In this document: positions 8,596 through 15,725 of the stretch, one piece after another
Layout of the letters: every line of letters begins with the position of its first letter
Position numbering within the stretch: the first letter of the stretch is position 1
Origin: Acidobacteriaceae bacterium
Lineage (GTDB): Bacteria; Acidobacteriota; Terriglobia; Terriglobales; Acidobacteriaceae
DNA: 64,000 bases
Assembly (NCBI GenBank): GCA_030037545.1
Contig: JASHRF010000060.1
Location: 62,001 to 126,000, forward strand
Reading direction: 5' to 3'
Made by a program: the position numbers and the translations under genes
The notes under the pieces: generated by a model
What the model was told of the DNA's origin: nothing
The model's input: only the letters and a program-made list of their open reading frames with translations
The model's database searches: none

Positions 8596-10005
8596 GTGTA
8601 CTCACTCATCTTTCTCGGCTTAACGTCCGCTGCTATTTCGCTGGTGCTGACTCCGCTGGTGAGGGGCCTGGCGTGGCGGTTTGGGCTGGTGGATCAGCCG
8701 GACCAGCAGCGCAAGATCCATATCGCGCCTACACCGCGCATGGGCGGAGTCGCGATCTTCGCGTCGGTTCTTTGTGCTTACGCCTTGTTGCTTGCAGTCA
8801 GGCTCAGCTCCGGCCATATTGTCTGGGAGGATTTGCCTCTGGTCACCAGGCTGGCGCCTGCTTTTGCCTTTGTCTTTACGGTCGGACTGATCGACGACAT
8901 CGTCACCGTGCGTCCATCGATCAAGCTCATTGCGCAACTCCTGGCGGCGAGCTACGCATGGAGCACCGGCATTCGCGTAAGTGCTTTTGCCGATCATCCC
9001 TTTGCCGGCTTGGCCAGCTTCCTGGTCACGGTCTTTTGGATCGTTCTTTGTACCAACGCCATCAACCTTATCGATGGAGTCGACGGGCTTGCGGCCGGGG
9101 TGAGCCTGTTTGCCGCACTTACAATGACCGGCGCGGCGCTGCTCACGCATAACTTCGCAATGGCCCTGGCCGCCGTGCCGCTGGCCGGCGCGCTGCTCGG
9201 GTTTCTCCGCTATAACTTTCACCCGGCCAGCGTCTTTCTTGGCGACAGCGGCAGCCTGACTCTGGGCTTTCTACTGGGCTGCTCTGGCGCCGTGTGGAGC
9301 GAGAAGTCGGCCACTGTGCTCGGCCTGACTGCCCCGCTGCTGGTCCTCGCAGTTCCCATTTTTGATGTCTGCGTCGCTGTTGCGCGCCGACTTATCCGCG
9401 GACGGCCTCTCTTCAGCGGGGATCGGGCGCACATCCACCACAAGCTTCTGGCTCTCGGTTTTGCACCTCGACATCTCGCCTTAGTCATCTACGGCATATG
9501 CACGATTGACTCCGCGGCGGCCCTTCTGTTGACTGTCTACCATGACCGCTATCGCGGCTTTGTCCTCGTGCTCGTTTGCCTCGCTGCGTGGCTCGGCTTG
9601 CAGCACTTGGGTTACAGCGAGTTCAGCATTGCCGGCAAGGCTGTTTTTGGCGGCGCCTTGCGCGGTGTACTGGGCGCTCAGTTCGCTCTGGACCAATTCG
9701 AACGCGAAGTCCGCGAAAAGATGAGCGAGCAGTTGTGTTGGGAGATACTTTGCCGGGCCTGCCCTCAGTTCGGGTTTTCCGGGGCTACCTGCAGCCTTGA
9801 CAATGAGTTCCACCGATGGGGACTCAACGCGGGCTGGCAGGTTCGCATTGATTTTCCGGGACATGGGCACATCAACCTTTGGCGCGACTTCGGGGCGAAG
9901 AGCCGTGGCATCGCCGCCGTTCTGTTTATCGATTCTGTCGCGCGCGTCTTTCGGGAAAAATTAGCGAGCGGCGAATCCGTAACTGTAAGGAGCGGCACCC
10001 AATGA
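8596..10005 (+). CDS. MraY/WecA-family undecaprenyl-phosphate sugar-1-phosphate transferase
   Basis: A multi-pass membrane enzyme that loads the first sugar phosphate onto undecaprenyl phosphate and so starts lipid-linked glycan assembly. Family motifs occur in order: RKIHIAPTPRMGG, VGLIDDI, the Mg-binding CTNAINLIDGVDGLAAG, SVFLGDSGSLTLGFL and the cytosolic GDRAHIHHKLL loop. Start is GTG 8596. At 469 aa it is about 110-130 residues longer than typical WecA. The extra C-terminus after the last membrane helix (from about residue 355) is soluble, with a REKMSEQLCWEILC stretch, and has no domain I recognise. The stop overlaps the next ATG. Confidence 0.88.
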   Translation: MYSLIFLGLTSAAISLVLTPLVRGLAWRFGLVDQPDQQRKIHIAPTPRMGGVAIFASVLCAYALLLAVRLSSGHIVWEDLPLVTRLAPAFAFVFTVGLIDDIVTVRPSIKLIAQLLAASYAWSTGIRVSAFADHPFAGLASFLVTVFWIVLCTNAINLIDGVDGLAAGVSLFAALTMTGAALLTHNFAMALAAVPLAGALLGFLRYNFHPASVFLGDSGSLTLGFLLGCSGAVWSEKSATVLGLTAPLLVLAVPIFDVCVAVARRLIRGRPLFSGDRAHIHHKLLALGFAPRHLALVIYGICTIDSAAALLLTVYHDRYRGFVLVLVCLAAWLGLQHLGYSEFSIAGKAVFGGALRGVLGAQFALDQFEREVREKMSEQLCWEILCRACPQFGFSGATCSLDNEFHRWGLNAGWQVRIDFPGHGHINLWRDFGAKSRGIAAVLFIDSVARVFREKLASGESVTVRSGTQ

Positions 10006-10409
10006 ATAATCATCTGCGCTTGCGCTACGCGTGGGGCGCGCTCGCCGCGGGAGTTCTGATCATGTCCGCGCTTCCCGGCCGGATCTGGATCGGCCCAGTC
10101 ACGCTCCCATATTGTCCAAGCCGCTGGGTACATTTTCTCGTTTACGTCGCGGTCACTTCGATTCCCTGTGCCGCATGGCGCACGAAAAGCGGCGTGCTGT
10201 GCTGTCTCTCGGTCATCGCTTTCAGCGTGGTGCGTGTCTTCTTCTTCGCGGTCGCGGGTAGCACGGCGAACGGCCTGGAGAATGTCTTCTCAGACCTTTT
10301 CGGTATCGCCGCCGGCATTCTTCTCGGCCTGAACCTCCGGGTCATGGGCAGCTCCGCGGGAACAGTCGCCGGCATGAAACAGAACCGGCGTCGGACAATG
10401 ACGCGTTAA
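10002..10409 (+). CDS. VanZ-like small membrane protein
   Basis: A 135-aa protein with four predicted hydrophobic segments. VanZ-like features are an aromatic/His-containing second helix (RWVHFLVYVAV) and a final SDLFGIAAGILLG helix, corresponding to the D-x-(L/I)-G-x2-x-G pattern of the family. ATG 10002 overlaps the WecA-like stop (ATGA), so the two are probably coupled. VanZ-like proteins are frequent in exopolysaccharide loci; their molecular role is not settled. Confidence 0.6.
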   Translation: MNNHLRLRYAWGALAAGVLIMSALPGRIWIGPVTLPYCPSRWVHFLVYVAVTSIPCAAWRTKSGVLCCLSVIAFSVVRVFFFAVAGSTANGLENVFSDLFGIAAGILLGLNLRVMGSSAGTVAGMKQNRRRTMTR

Positions 10410-10491
10410 AAGCCCTTCGCAGGTGAGTGCGGCGCATGGCGGAAAAGCCGCGCCCTCTTAGGCTTACAGGATAGGACAGGAAGGAGAAACG

Positions 10492-11487
10492 ATGAAAAGA
10501 ATATTGGTCAACGGGGCAGGCGGATTCATCGGAGGGCACTTGGTGAAGCGGCTGAAAGCCGAGGGATGCTGGGTGCGCGGGGTGGATATAAAGCATCACG
10601 AATTCGCCGTTTCCCACGCCGACGAGTTCATCATTGGCGATCTAAGAGATCAAAGGATCATGGCGGACGTGATGAAGGGGATCGACGAGGTCTATCAGCT
10701 CGCCGCTGACATGGGCGGCGCGGGGTTCGTATTTACTGGAGAGCATGATGCCGATATTATGTACAATTCCGCTACCATCAATCTCAACACGCTTCATTTT
10801 GGCGTCAAAGCCGGCGTACAAAAATTCTTCTATTCCTCTTCTGCGTGCATTTATCCCGAATATAACCAGACGGACCCCCTGAACCCGGAGTGTTCTGAAG
10901 ATTCTGCGTATCCCGCAGCGCCGGACAGCGAGTACGGATGGGAGAAGCTGTTTAGCGAGCGCTTATATCTCACTTACATGCGCAATTATAAAGTCAGGGT
11001 GAGAATTGCCCGCTTCCACAACATCTTTGGACCTGAAGGCACTTGGACCGGCGGGAGAGAAAAGGCGCCGGCCGCGCTCTGCCGCAAAGTAGCAAGCGCG
11101 GAGGACGGCGGCGAAATCGAAATATGGGGCGATGGCCGGCAAACGCGCTCTTTCCTGTATATCGACGAATGCCTGGAAGGCGTTCGCCGGCTCATGGAGT
11201 CTGATTTCACGGGGCCCGTGAACATTGGCTCCGACGAGATGGTCACCATCAACCAACTCGCGCAAATGATCATGCGCATTGCCGGGAAGGCGATCGCCAT
11301 CAAACCTGTCCCCGGGCCGCTGGGCGTGCGCGGCAGGAACTCCGACAATCGTCTGATTGCAGAAGAGCTGGGATGGAAACCATCCTGTCCCCTTTACGAA
11401 GGCCTTGAGAAAACTTACCAATGGATACAGGAACAGGTGGCCATCTCGCAGTCGCCGCAACTTACCACGGTCAGCCTTGTGGCGTGA
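10492..11487 (+). CDS. GDP-mannose 3,5-epimerase-like NAD-dependent epimerase
   Basis: An extended SDR enzyme of 331 aa. The NAD-binding motif VNGAGGFIGGHLVKRL is at the N-terminus. The match to GDP-mannose 3,5-epimerase (GME) is unusually specific: AADMGGAGFVFTGEHD, SSACIYPE, YGWEKLFSE (the YxxxK catalytic pair), RFHNIFGPEGTW with GGREKAPAALCRK, WGDGRQTRSFLYIDEC and GPVNIGSDEMVTINQLA. GME converts GDP-D-mannose to GDP-L-galactose or GDP-L-gulose, so this gene may supply an unusual sugar to the polysaccharide. The start has a good ribosome binding site (GGAAGGAGAAACG). Other GDP/dTDP-sugar epimerases are less likely because of the GGREKAPAA block. Confidence 0.82.
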   Translation: MKRILVNGAGGFIGGHLVKRLKAEGCWVRGVDIKHHEFAVSHADEFIIGDLRDQRIMADVMKGIDEVYQLAADMGGAGFVFTGEHDADIMYNSATINLNTLHFGVKAGVQKFFYSSSACIYPEYNQTDPLNPECSEDSAYPAAPDSEYGWEKLFSERLYLTYMRNYKVRVRIARFHNIFGPEGTWTGGREKAPAALCRKVASAEDGGEIEIWGDGRQTRSFLYIDECLEGVRRLMESDFTGPVNIGSDEMVTINQLAQMIMRIAGKAIAIKPVPGPLGVRGRNSDNRLIAEELGWKPSCPLYEGLEKTYQWIQEQVAISQSPQLTTVSLVA

Positions 11488-11652
11488 GTTTCTGCACCAC
11501 AGCCGTTCTTCGAGAACAACCGATTGGGCCTTGCCCGCTCTAACATTGCTTCCTCTACGGCCGTTCTCCACTTATTACGAAGTATCTGGCCTGAAGGCCG
11601 GGATTAGGCAGGCATCCAGAGCGCGGCACAAAGGAACGCGAATTTATGCTAC

Positions 11653-11781
11653 AGCGTGTTTCAAAAATGCTGCTGGGACAATCAAGGAACCATCCCTCAG
11701 CGGCTAAAGCCGCATAAACGACGGATTTTGCATGGCACGGCTGAAGCCGTGCCCTTTCAAAACCTATTTTTGAAACACGCT
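11653..11781 (-). repeat. Dispersed palindromic element, copy 2 (inverted)
   Basis: A 129-bp element flanked by inverted repeats: AGCGTGTTTCAAAAAT at the left and its complement ATTTTTGAAACACGCT at the right. Internally it has GGCACGGCTGAAGCCGTGCC and a GCGGCTAAAGCCGC hairpin. The internal hairpin matches copies 1 and 3 in the opposite orientation. It ends about 80 bp before the beta-propeller gene and could affect that gene's leader. Confidence 0.75.
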
Positions 11782-11862
11782 TTAAGAAGTTATCTTGTAA
11801 TGGCGCGAAAAGCACTTGTCACTCACGGGTCCGGCGCCGGGAGGCCGGTGTTTAGATCGGAG

Positions 11863-13761
11863 ATGCAAATCATGTCGAATGTAATTCGTCTTTCACCGAA
11901 GATTTTGATGTTCGCATTGGCGCTGTCAACGGCTGCTGCCTTAGGCAAGCCGGTATGGGGACAGCAATACCCCGCGCAGGGGACAGGCCTGGTCGAGGAT
12001 TGGAGCGATCATCACCTGATTTTTTCCAACCCCGGCACAGAAAGGGACGCGATCCTGAACGGCACCCACGAGAAGTGGCTGAGGGTCGTTAACGACCCTC
12101 GCTACGTCATGCAGCAATACAAGCGGAAGTCCCAGAATCACGGGCGGACATCCCTATCGCCGGGGCAGCACCGCGACTGGGCCGTCTCCCTGGGAACCGG
12201 CGGGGTGGCGCAGAACATGTTTCCGGCCAAGTTCACGTTTAACACCGACGAAACGCTGACCAGCGCCAGTTGCACGAATGATTTTGTGGTGTATGGATTG
12301 GACGTGGCCGGCACAACAGGCGGCCAGGCCAACCTGGTTGCGCTCAACGAACTTTATACGGGAGCCGGCGACGACGGCTATTGCAGCGGCTATGCGACGG
12401 CGCAGCCGTACTGGGCCTATAATGCCACCACCCACGGCGGAACCGTCACGACCTCGCCGGTGCTTTCCGAGAACGGCGAAGACATCATGTATATCGAGAG
12501 TCATTTGGACGGCGCAACGAGCGCATCCTACCTGCACATTCTGGTTTGGCACAGCGGCGATGACGGGACCCCGACGGATAGCAAGGCGCCCACAAACACC
12601 GAGACCCACATTAGCGCTTGCCCGGCCAATGCTTCCTGCATAATTACGGTCGCGCTAGGCTCGGGCACAGACCACACCATCACCTACTCTTCGCCGTTCT
12701 ACGATTACACCAACGACATCCTTTATGTTGGCGACGACGACGGAGTTCTGTACAAGGTGACGCCCGTGCTCACCGGCACCACGGCTCCGGTGGTAACCAC
12801 GCTGACGGTGGACTCGGGAAGCCCGCTGACGAGTCCCGTGTACGACTCGAATAGCGGCAACGTCTTTGTCGGCGGCTCTTACTACCTCTACGCGGTGAAA
12901 GCCAGCACCCTCGCATTCGCCACCAACGAGGATCTTCAAATTGGCTATAGCGGTACATGCACAACCCCCAACAACGTCCTTTATGCCGGTCCCATTGTGG
13001 ACAGCACCAACGGCTGGGTCTATGAGTACGTCACGGATGGAGCAGCAGGTAACGAGGATGATACAGACACCGAGGTTGTCCAGGCACACACGACCGGCGC
13101 CAACAGCCCGAGCGGAACAAGCTGGACGGCCGCAGTGACCGCGACCGTCGGTATAGGTGACTATCAGTGCATCAGCGCGGGCCTCTTCCCCACCTGGCCC
13201 CCTGCGTTCGATAACAACTACTACGAAGGGACCGTGACCGACGGGCACATGTGGGTGTGCGGCAGGTCATCAACACTCGATGACAGCGAGGCCCAGTTGT
13301 GGGAAATACCCACGAGCGGCACGAACGGAGAATTACTAGGCGGAACATCGGGAGCGGGCACGGCCATTACGGGCATCATTAATACCTCCACGGCCCACGC
13401 TGAGTGTTCCCCAATGACCGAAATCTACAATGGAACGACCGACTATCTCTTCGTCGGGGAAGGCCTGTGGGACAGCTTTGCCGACTTGTACGGCATGACG
13501 ATAAGCGCCGCTGGAACGGCCACGGCTCTTAGCGGCAGCGACGTACCCTATCCATATAGCACTACTACCGGCAGCGCCGCCGACCCGGGGCCTGGTACCG
13601 GCGGCACCAGCGGCATCGTGGTCGACAACGTAAGCAGCGAAGCGCAGGCCTCGAGTATCTACTTCACCACGCTCGCCCCAACCACGACGGCAGGCGAGCC
13701 CTGCGGGACGGCGACCGGGGTTTACTGCGCGATCAAACTGACGCAGGCTGGCTTGAAATAG
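11863..13761 (+). CDS. Secreted beta-propeller-like (PQQ/quinoprotein-like) protein
   Basis: About 632 aa with a signal peptide (hydrophobic LMFALALSTAAALG, then VWGQQ). The mature protein is a string of short beta-rich units with propeller-style turns such as YTNDILYVGDDDGVLYKV, SGNVFVGGSYYLYAVKA and NGWVYEYV, as in PQQ-like repeat proteins. There are several Cys, low Lys, and high Gly/Thr/Ser content, as in exported Acidobacteria proteins. Two ATGs (11863, 11872) are possible; the frame is open upstream into the repeat but that part is not coding. A decayed copy of its 5' end follows at 13764. It directly precedes the RiPP cluster; a functional link is only inferred. Confidence 0.65.
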   Translation: MQIMSNVIRLSPKILMFALALSTAAALGKPVWGQQYPAQGTGLVEDWSDHHLIFSNPGTERDAILNGTHEKWLRVVNDPRYVMQQYKRKSQNHGRTSLSPGQHRDWAVSLGTGGVAQNMFPAKFTFNTDETLTSASCTNDFVVYGLDVAGTTGGQANLVALNELYTGAGDDGYCSGYATAQPYWAYNATTHGGTVTTSPVLSENGEDIMYIESHLDGATSASYLHILVWHSGDDGTPTDSKAPTNTETHISACPANASCIITVALGSGTDHTITYSSPFYDYTNDILYVGDDDGVLYKVTPVLTGTTAPVVTTLTVDSGSPLTSPVYDSNSGNVFVGGSYYLYAVKASTLAFATNEDLQIGYSGTCTTPNNVLYAGPIVDSTNGWVYEYVTDGAAGNEDDTDTEVVQAHTTGANSPSGTSWTAAVTATVGIGDYQCISAGLFPTWPPAFDNNYYEGTVTDGHMWVCGRSSTLDDSEAQLWEIPTSGTNGELLGGTSGAGTAITGIINTSTAHAECSPMTEIYNGTTDYLFVGEGLWDSFADLYGMTISAAGTATALSGSDVPYPYSTTTGSAADPGPGTGGTSGIVVDNVSSEAQASSIYFTTLAPTTTAGEPCGTATGVYCAIKLTQAGLK

Positions 13762-13763
13762 CA

Positions 13764-13904
13764 GGTCCGGCGCCGGGAGGCCGGTGTGGGATCGGAGATG
13801 CAAATCATGTCGGATGCAATCCGTCCTTTCGTCGAAGGTTTTGATGTTCGCTTTGACGCCGGCAGATCAGATCGAGGATTGGAAAGAGAGATGAAGAGGT
13901 CAAC
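13764..13904 (+). pseudogene. Decayed duplicate of the preceding gene's 5' end
   Basis: About 95 bp here closely repeat 11828-11922: the palindrome CCGGCGCCGG, GGAGGCCGGTGT, ATCGGAGATGCAAATCATG and a degenerate signal-peptide region ending TTTTGATGTTCGC. A one-base insertion relative to the first copy shifts the frame, leaving a 36-codon ORF from ATG 13798 that runs into the precursor start. It looks like the remains of a second copy of the secreted-protein gene, and now forms the leader of the precursor gene. Confidence 0.6.
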
Positions 13905-14084
13905 ATGAACTCAACGGAACAGAAAAACCGGCAGCCTTTCTCGGCAGAGGCCAAAGCTACGGCCAAGAAGCCCTACGTGAAGCCGGAGGTGCGTCACGAG
14001 CGCGTCTTCGAGACGCGGGCGCTTTCCTGCGGCAAGGTCCAGACTACGCAGCAAGCCTGTTACTTTAACCGGCGATCCTCGTAG
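13905..14084 (+). CDS. Candidate RiPP precursor peptide (59 aa)
   Basis: A short ORF starting at ATG 13905 with an AGAGG ribosome binding site, immediately before a set of RiPP maturation genes. The leader-like half is charged and contains KKPYVKPEVRHERVFE, reminiscent of the Y-x-x-P recognition element read by PqqD-type RREs. The C-terminal half, ETRALSCGKV followed by QTTQQACYFNRRSS, has two Cys (residues 42 and 52) and ends in Ser-Ser. The Cys and flanking residues are plausible radical SAM targets; the terminal Ser is a plausible target for the HPr-kinase-like enzyme. No named precursor family is assigned. Modification type and cleavage site are unknown. Confidence 0.72.
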   Translation: MNSTEQKNRQPFSAEAKATAKKPYVKPEVRHERVFETRALSCGKVQTTQQACYFNRRSS

Positions 14085-14095
14085 CGCGGCGCGGT

Positions 14096-14560
14096 ATGGT
14101 CTCAGAGGCCCATTTTCAATCGGCGTGCTGCGATCTGGTGGCCGAAGTGGTTCGCGGCGTGGGGTCGGCGAGCCTCAAGGTCACCGGCCTCAGCATGTTG
14201 CCCGCGATCTGGCCCGGCGATGTACTTACGGTGCGGAGTCTTTCTTCGGAACAGCTTCATCCGGGCCAGATCCTCCTCTACCGCCGTTACGGAAAACTCA
14301 CGGCTCATCGCATTATCCACGTTGCGGGCGATCATCTCGTCACGCGGGGCGATTGCATCCCCGCATTTGACCCGCCGGTGCAGGCGAGCGAAATCGTCGG
14401 GCGAGTCGTAGGCATAAGCCGCAACGGCCGCGCGATCAAGCTGCAACCCTCTCTTTGGCAGCGCGCGGCCGCGTGGCTTCTACGGCGTTCGGAAGCCTGC
14501 ACCTGGCTTATGCTGCGCGTGCTTGCCGCCGCGCAGCGGTTTACGGCCGTTTCACGATAA
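14096..14560 (+). CDS. S24/S26 signal-peptidase-like protein (SipW/Sec11 type)
   Basis: A 154-aa protein starting 11 bp after the precursor gene. The N-terminal half carries the signal peptidase I serine box as TGLSMLPAIWPGDVLTV, with the candidate nucleophile Ser33, followed by GQILLYRRYGKLTAHRIIHV. His71 sits where SipW/Sec11-type enzymes use His instead of the general-base Lys. The HLVTRGD and IVGRVVGI strands complete the fold. A hydrophobic segment follows near residues 120-148, so the membrane anchor would be C-terminal. Within this cluster it is the only protease candidate and may remove the precursor leader; this is inference. Confidence 0.75.
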   Translation: MVSEAHFQSACCDLVAEVVRGVGSASLKVTGLSMLPAIWPGDVLTVRSLSSEQLHPGQILLYRRYGKLTAHRIIHVAGDHLVTRGDCIPAFDPPVQASEIVGRVVGISRNGRAIKLQPSLWQRAAAWLLRRSEACTWLMLRVLAAAQRFTAVSR

Positions 14561-14576
14561 AACTGGCTTTCATCAA

Positions 14577-14600
14577 TCGTTTTGAAAGGGCGCGGCTTCG
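14577..14600 (+). repeat. Fragment of the dispersed palindromic element
   Basis: TTTTGAAAGGG-CGCGGCTTC matches the inner left arm of the elements at 8267 and 20011 with one change, then stops at the next ATG. The GAAAGGG part is suitably placed to act as the ribosome binding site for ATG 14601. Confidence 0.45.
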
Positions 14601-15413
14601 ATGCAACTTGCCGGCAGCACGGGAGGCCACAACGTGGTCATTGAAATCGGCGGCCTTCCCATCGAGGTGCAAACCACCGATGCCGGCTTCGAGCACCTCT
14701 TGATGGGGCGTTACGGCAGCTATGTGGCTTCCGGCGTGGCGCCCGAGTTTGCGCTCCGCGTGCGCTTGACCAGCCCGCACTTTTTTGATCCGGATGCCGA
14801 GGCGGAAGTTTGGCTGGAGGACCGCGAGTGGAATATGGTGCGCGGAGATTTCCGGGCGCGATGGAATCCCGGCCAGAAGCGGGGCGAGGTCTTTCAGACG
14901 GCCAATCCCTATTCGATCGATTCGGTGCTGCGCATCGTGCACACGCTGATGCTGGCGCCGAAAGGCGGGTTCCTGGTTCATGCCTCCAGCGCGGTGCGCA
15001 ATGGCAAGGCATTTCTGTTTTCCGGCGTTTCAGAGGCGGGAAAGACGACCATCGCCCGCCTGGCGCCCGCGGATGCGACGCTGCTTACGGACGAGACCTC
15101 GTATGTGCGCAAAGTGGATGGGCGCTACTTTGCCTACGGCACACCGTTTGCCGGCGAATTTGGCGAGCCGGGCAAGAACATTTCGGCGCCCATCGCCGCG
15201 CTTTACCTGCTCGAGAAAGCATCGGAGAATCGCATCGAGGAGCTGGAGCCGGCACTCGCGGTGCAGCGTCTGCTCCGCAATATTCTCTTTTTCGCCCACC
15301 AGGCGGAGATGGTGCGCCAGGTCTTTGAGTCGGCCTGCGCCTTTGTAGCGGCAGTACAGGTATTTCAACTTTCTTTCTTCCCCGACCAACGCGTTTGGGA
15401 TCTGATTGGGTGA
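14601..15413 (+). CDS. HPr kinase/HprK-like P-loop kinase
   Basis: A 270-aa protein related to the C-terminal kinase domain of HPr kinase. It shows GGFLVHASSAVRNGKAFLFSG followed by a P-loop (GVSEAGKTT, residues 142-150, Lys148), then LTDETSYVRKV, equivalent to the metal-binding acidic strand, and YGTPFAGEFG. Such stand-alone HprK-like proteins occur in RiPP loci; in lasso clusters of the paeninodin type the homologous kinase phosphorylates the C-terminal Ser of the precursor. The precursor here also ends in Ser. It lies in an operon, 4 bp ahead of the PqqD gene. A role in phosphorylating the peptide is inferred; a role in carbon control is unlikely given the context. Confidence 0.8.
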   Translation: MQLAGSTGGHNVVIEIGGLPIEVQTTDAGFEHLLMGRYGSYVASGVAPEFALRVRLTSPHFFDPDAEAEVWLEDREWNMVRGDFRARWNPGQKRGEVFQTANPYSIDSVLRIVHTLMLAPKGGFLVHASSAVRNGKAFLFSGVSEAGKTTIARLAPADATLLTDETSYVRKVDGRYFAYGTPFAGEFGEPGKNISAPIAALYLLEKASENRIEELEPALAVQRLLRNILFFAHQAEMVRQVFESACAFVAAVQVFQLSFFPDQRVWDLIG

Positions 15414-15416
15414 CAC

Positions 15417-15725
15417 ATGGCATCGACCGAAACCTATATCGCGCAAAGCCCCGACATCGCAGCCAGCACGCTCGGCGATGACACCATCATCATGTCTACC
15501 CTGGATTCGACGATTTTCATGTTGAATTCGGTGGGCACAGCCATCTGGAAGGCCGCCGACGGCGCTACCCCGCTTTCCCGCATCGTTGGGGAGAAAGTTT
15601 GCGCCGAGTTCGATGTCGCAGAAGACCGGGCGTTGGCTGACGCCGAAGAGTTCGTCGCGCAGCTCGCGCAGCACGGCATACTCTCCGTTTCCGCCCAACC
15701 GGCTTCCCCGCGGGAGGCCCTATGA
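15417..15725 (+). CDS. PqqD-family RiPP recognition element
   Basis: A 102-aa PqqD-like protein, the winged-helix fold that binds precursor leaders and presents them to the modifying enzyme. Visible family features are DTIIMSTLDSTIFMLNSVGTAIW (the strand-turn-helix that contains the LNxxGxxIW core), followed by a three-helix wing with CAEFDVAED and a LAQHGIL end. It starts 4 bp after the kinase, and its stop overlaps the radical SAM start (ATGA), consistent with a stable RRE-rSAM pair. Length is normal for stand-alone PqqD proteins. Confidence 0.88.
   Translation: MASTETYIAQSPDIAASTLGDDTIIMSTLDSTIFMLNSVGTAIWKAADGATPLSRIVGEKVCAEFDVAEDRALADAEEFVAQLAQHGILSVSAQPASPREAL

Noticed and set aside
11656-11862. 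Upstream extension of the beta-propeller gene
   Set aside because: The extra 69 codons run through a dispersed palindromic element, and the signal peptide begins only at 11863-11872.
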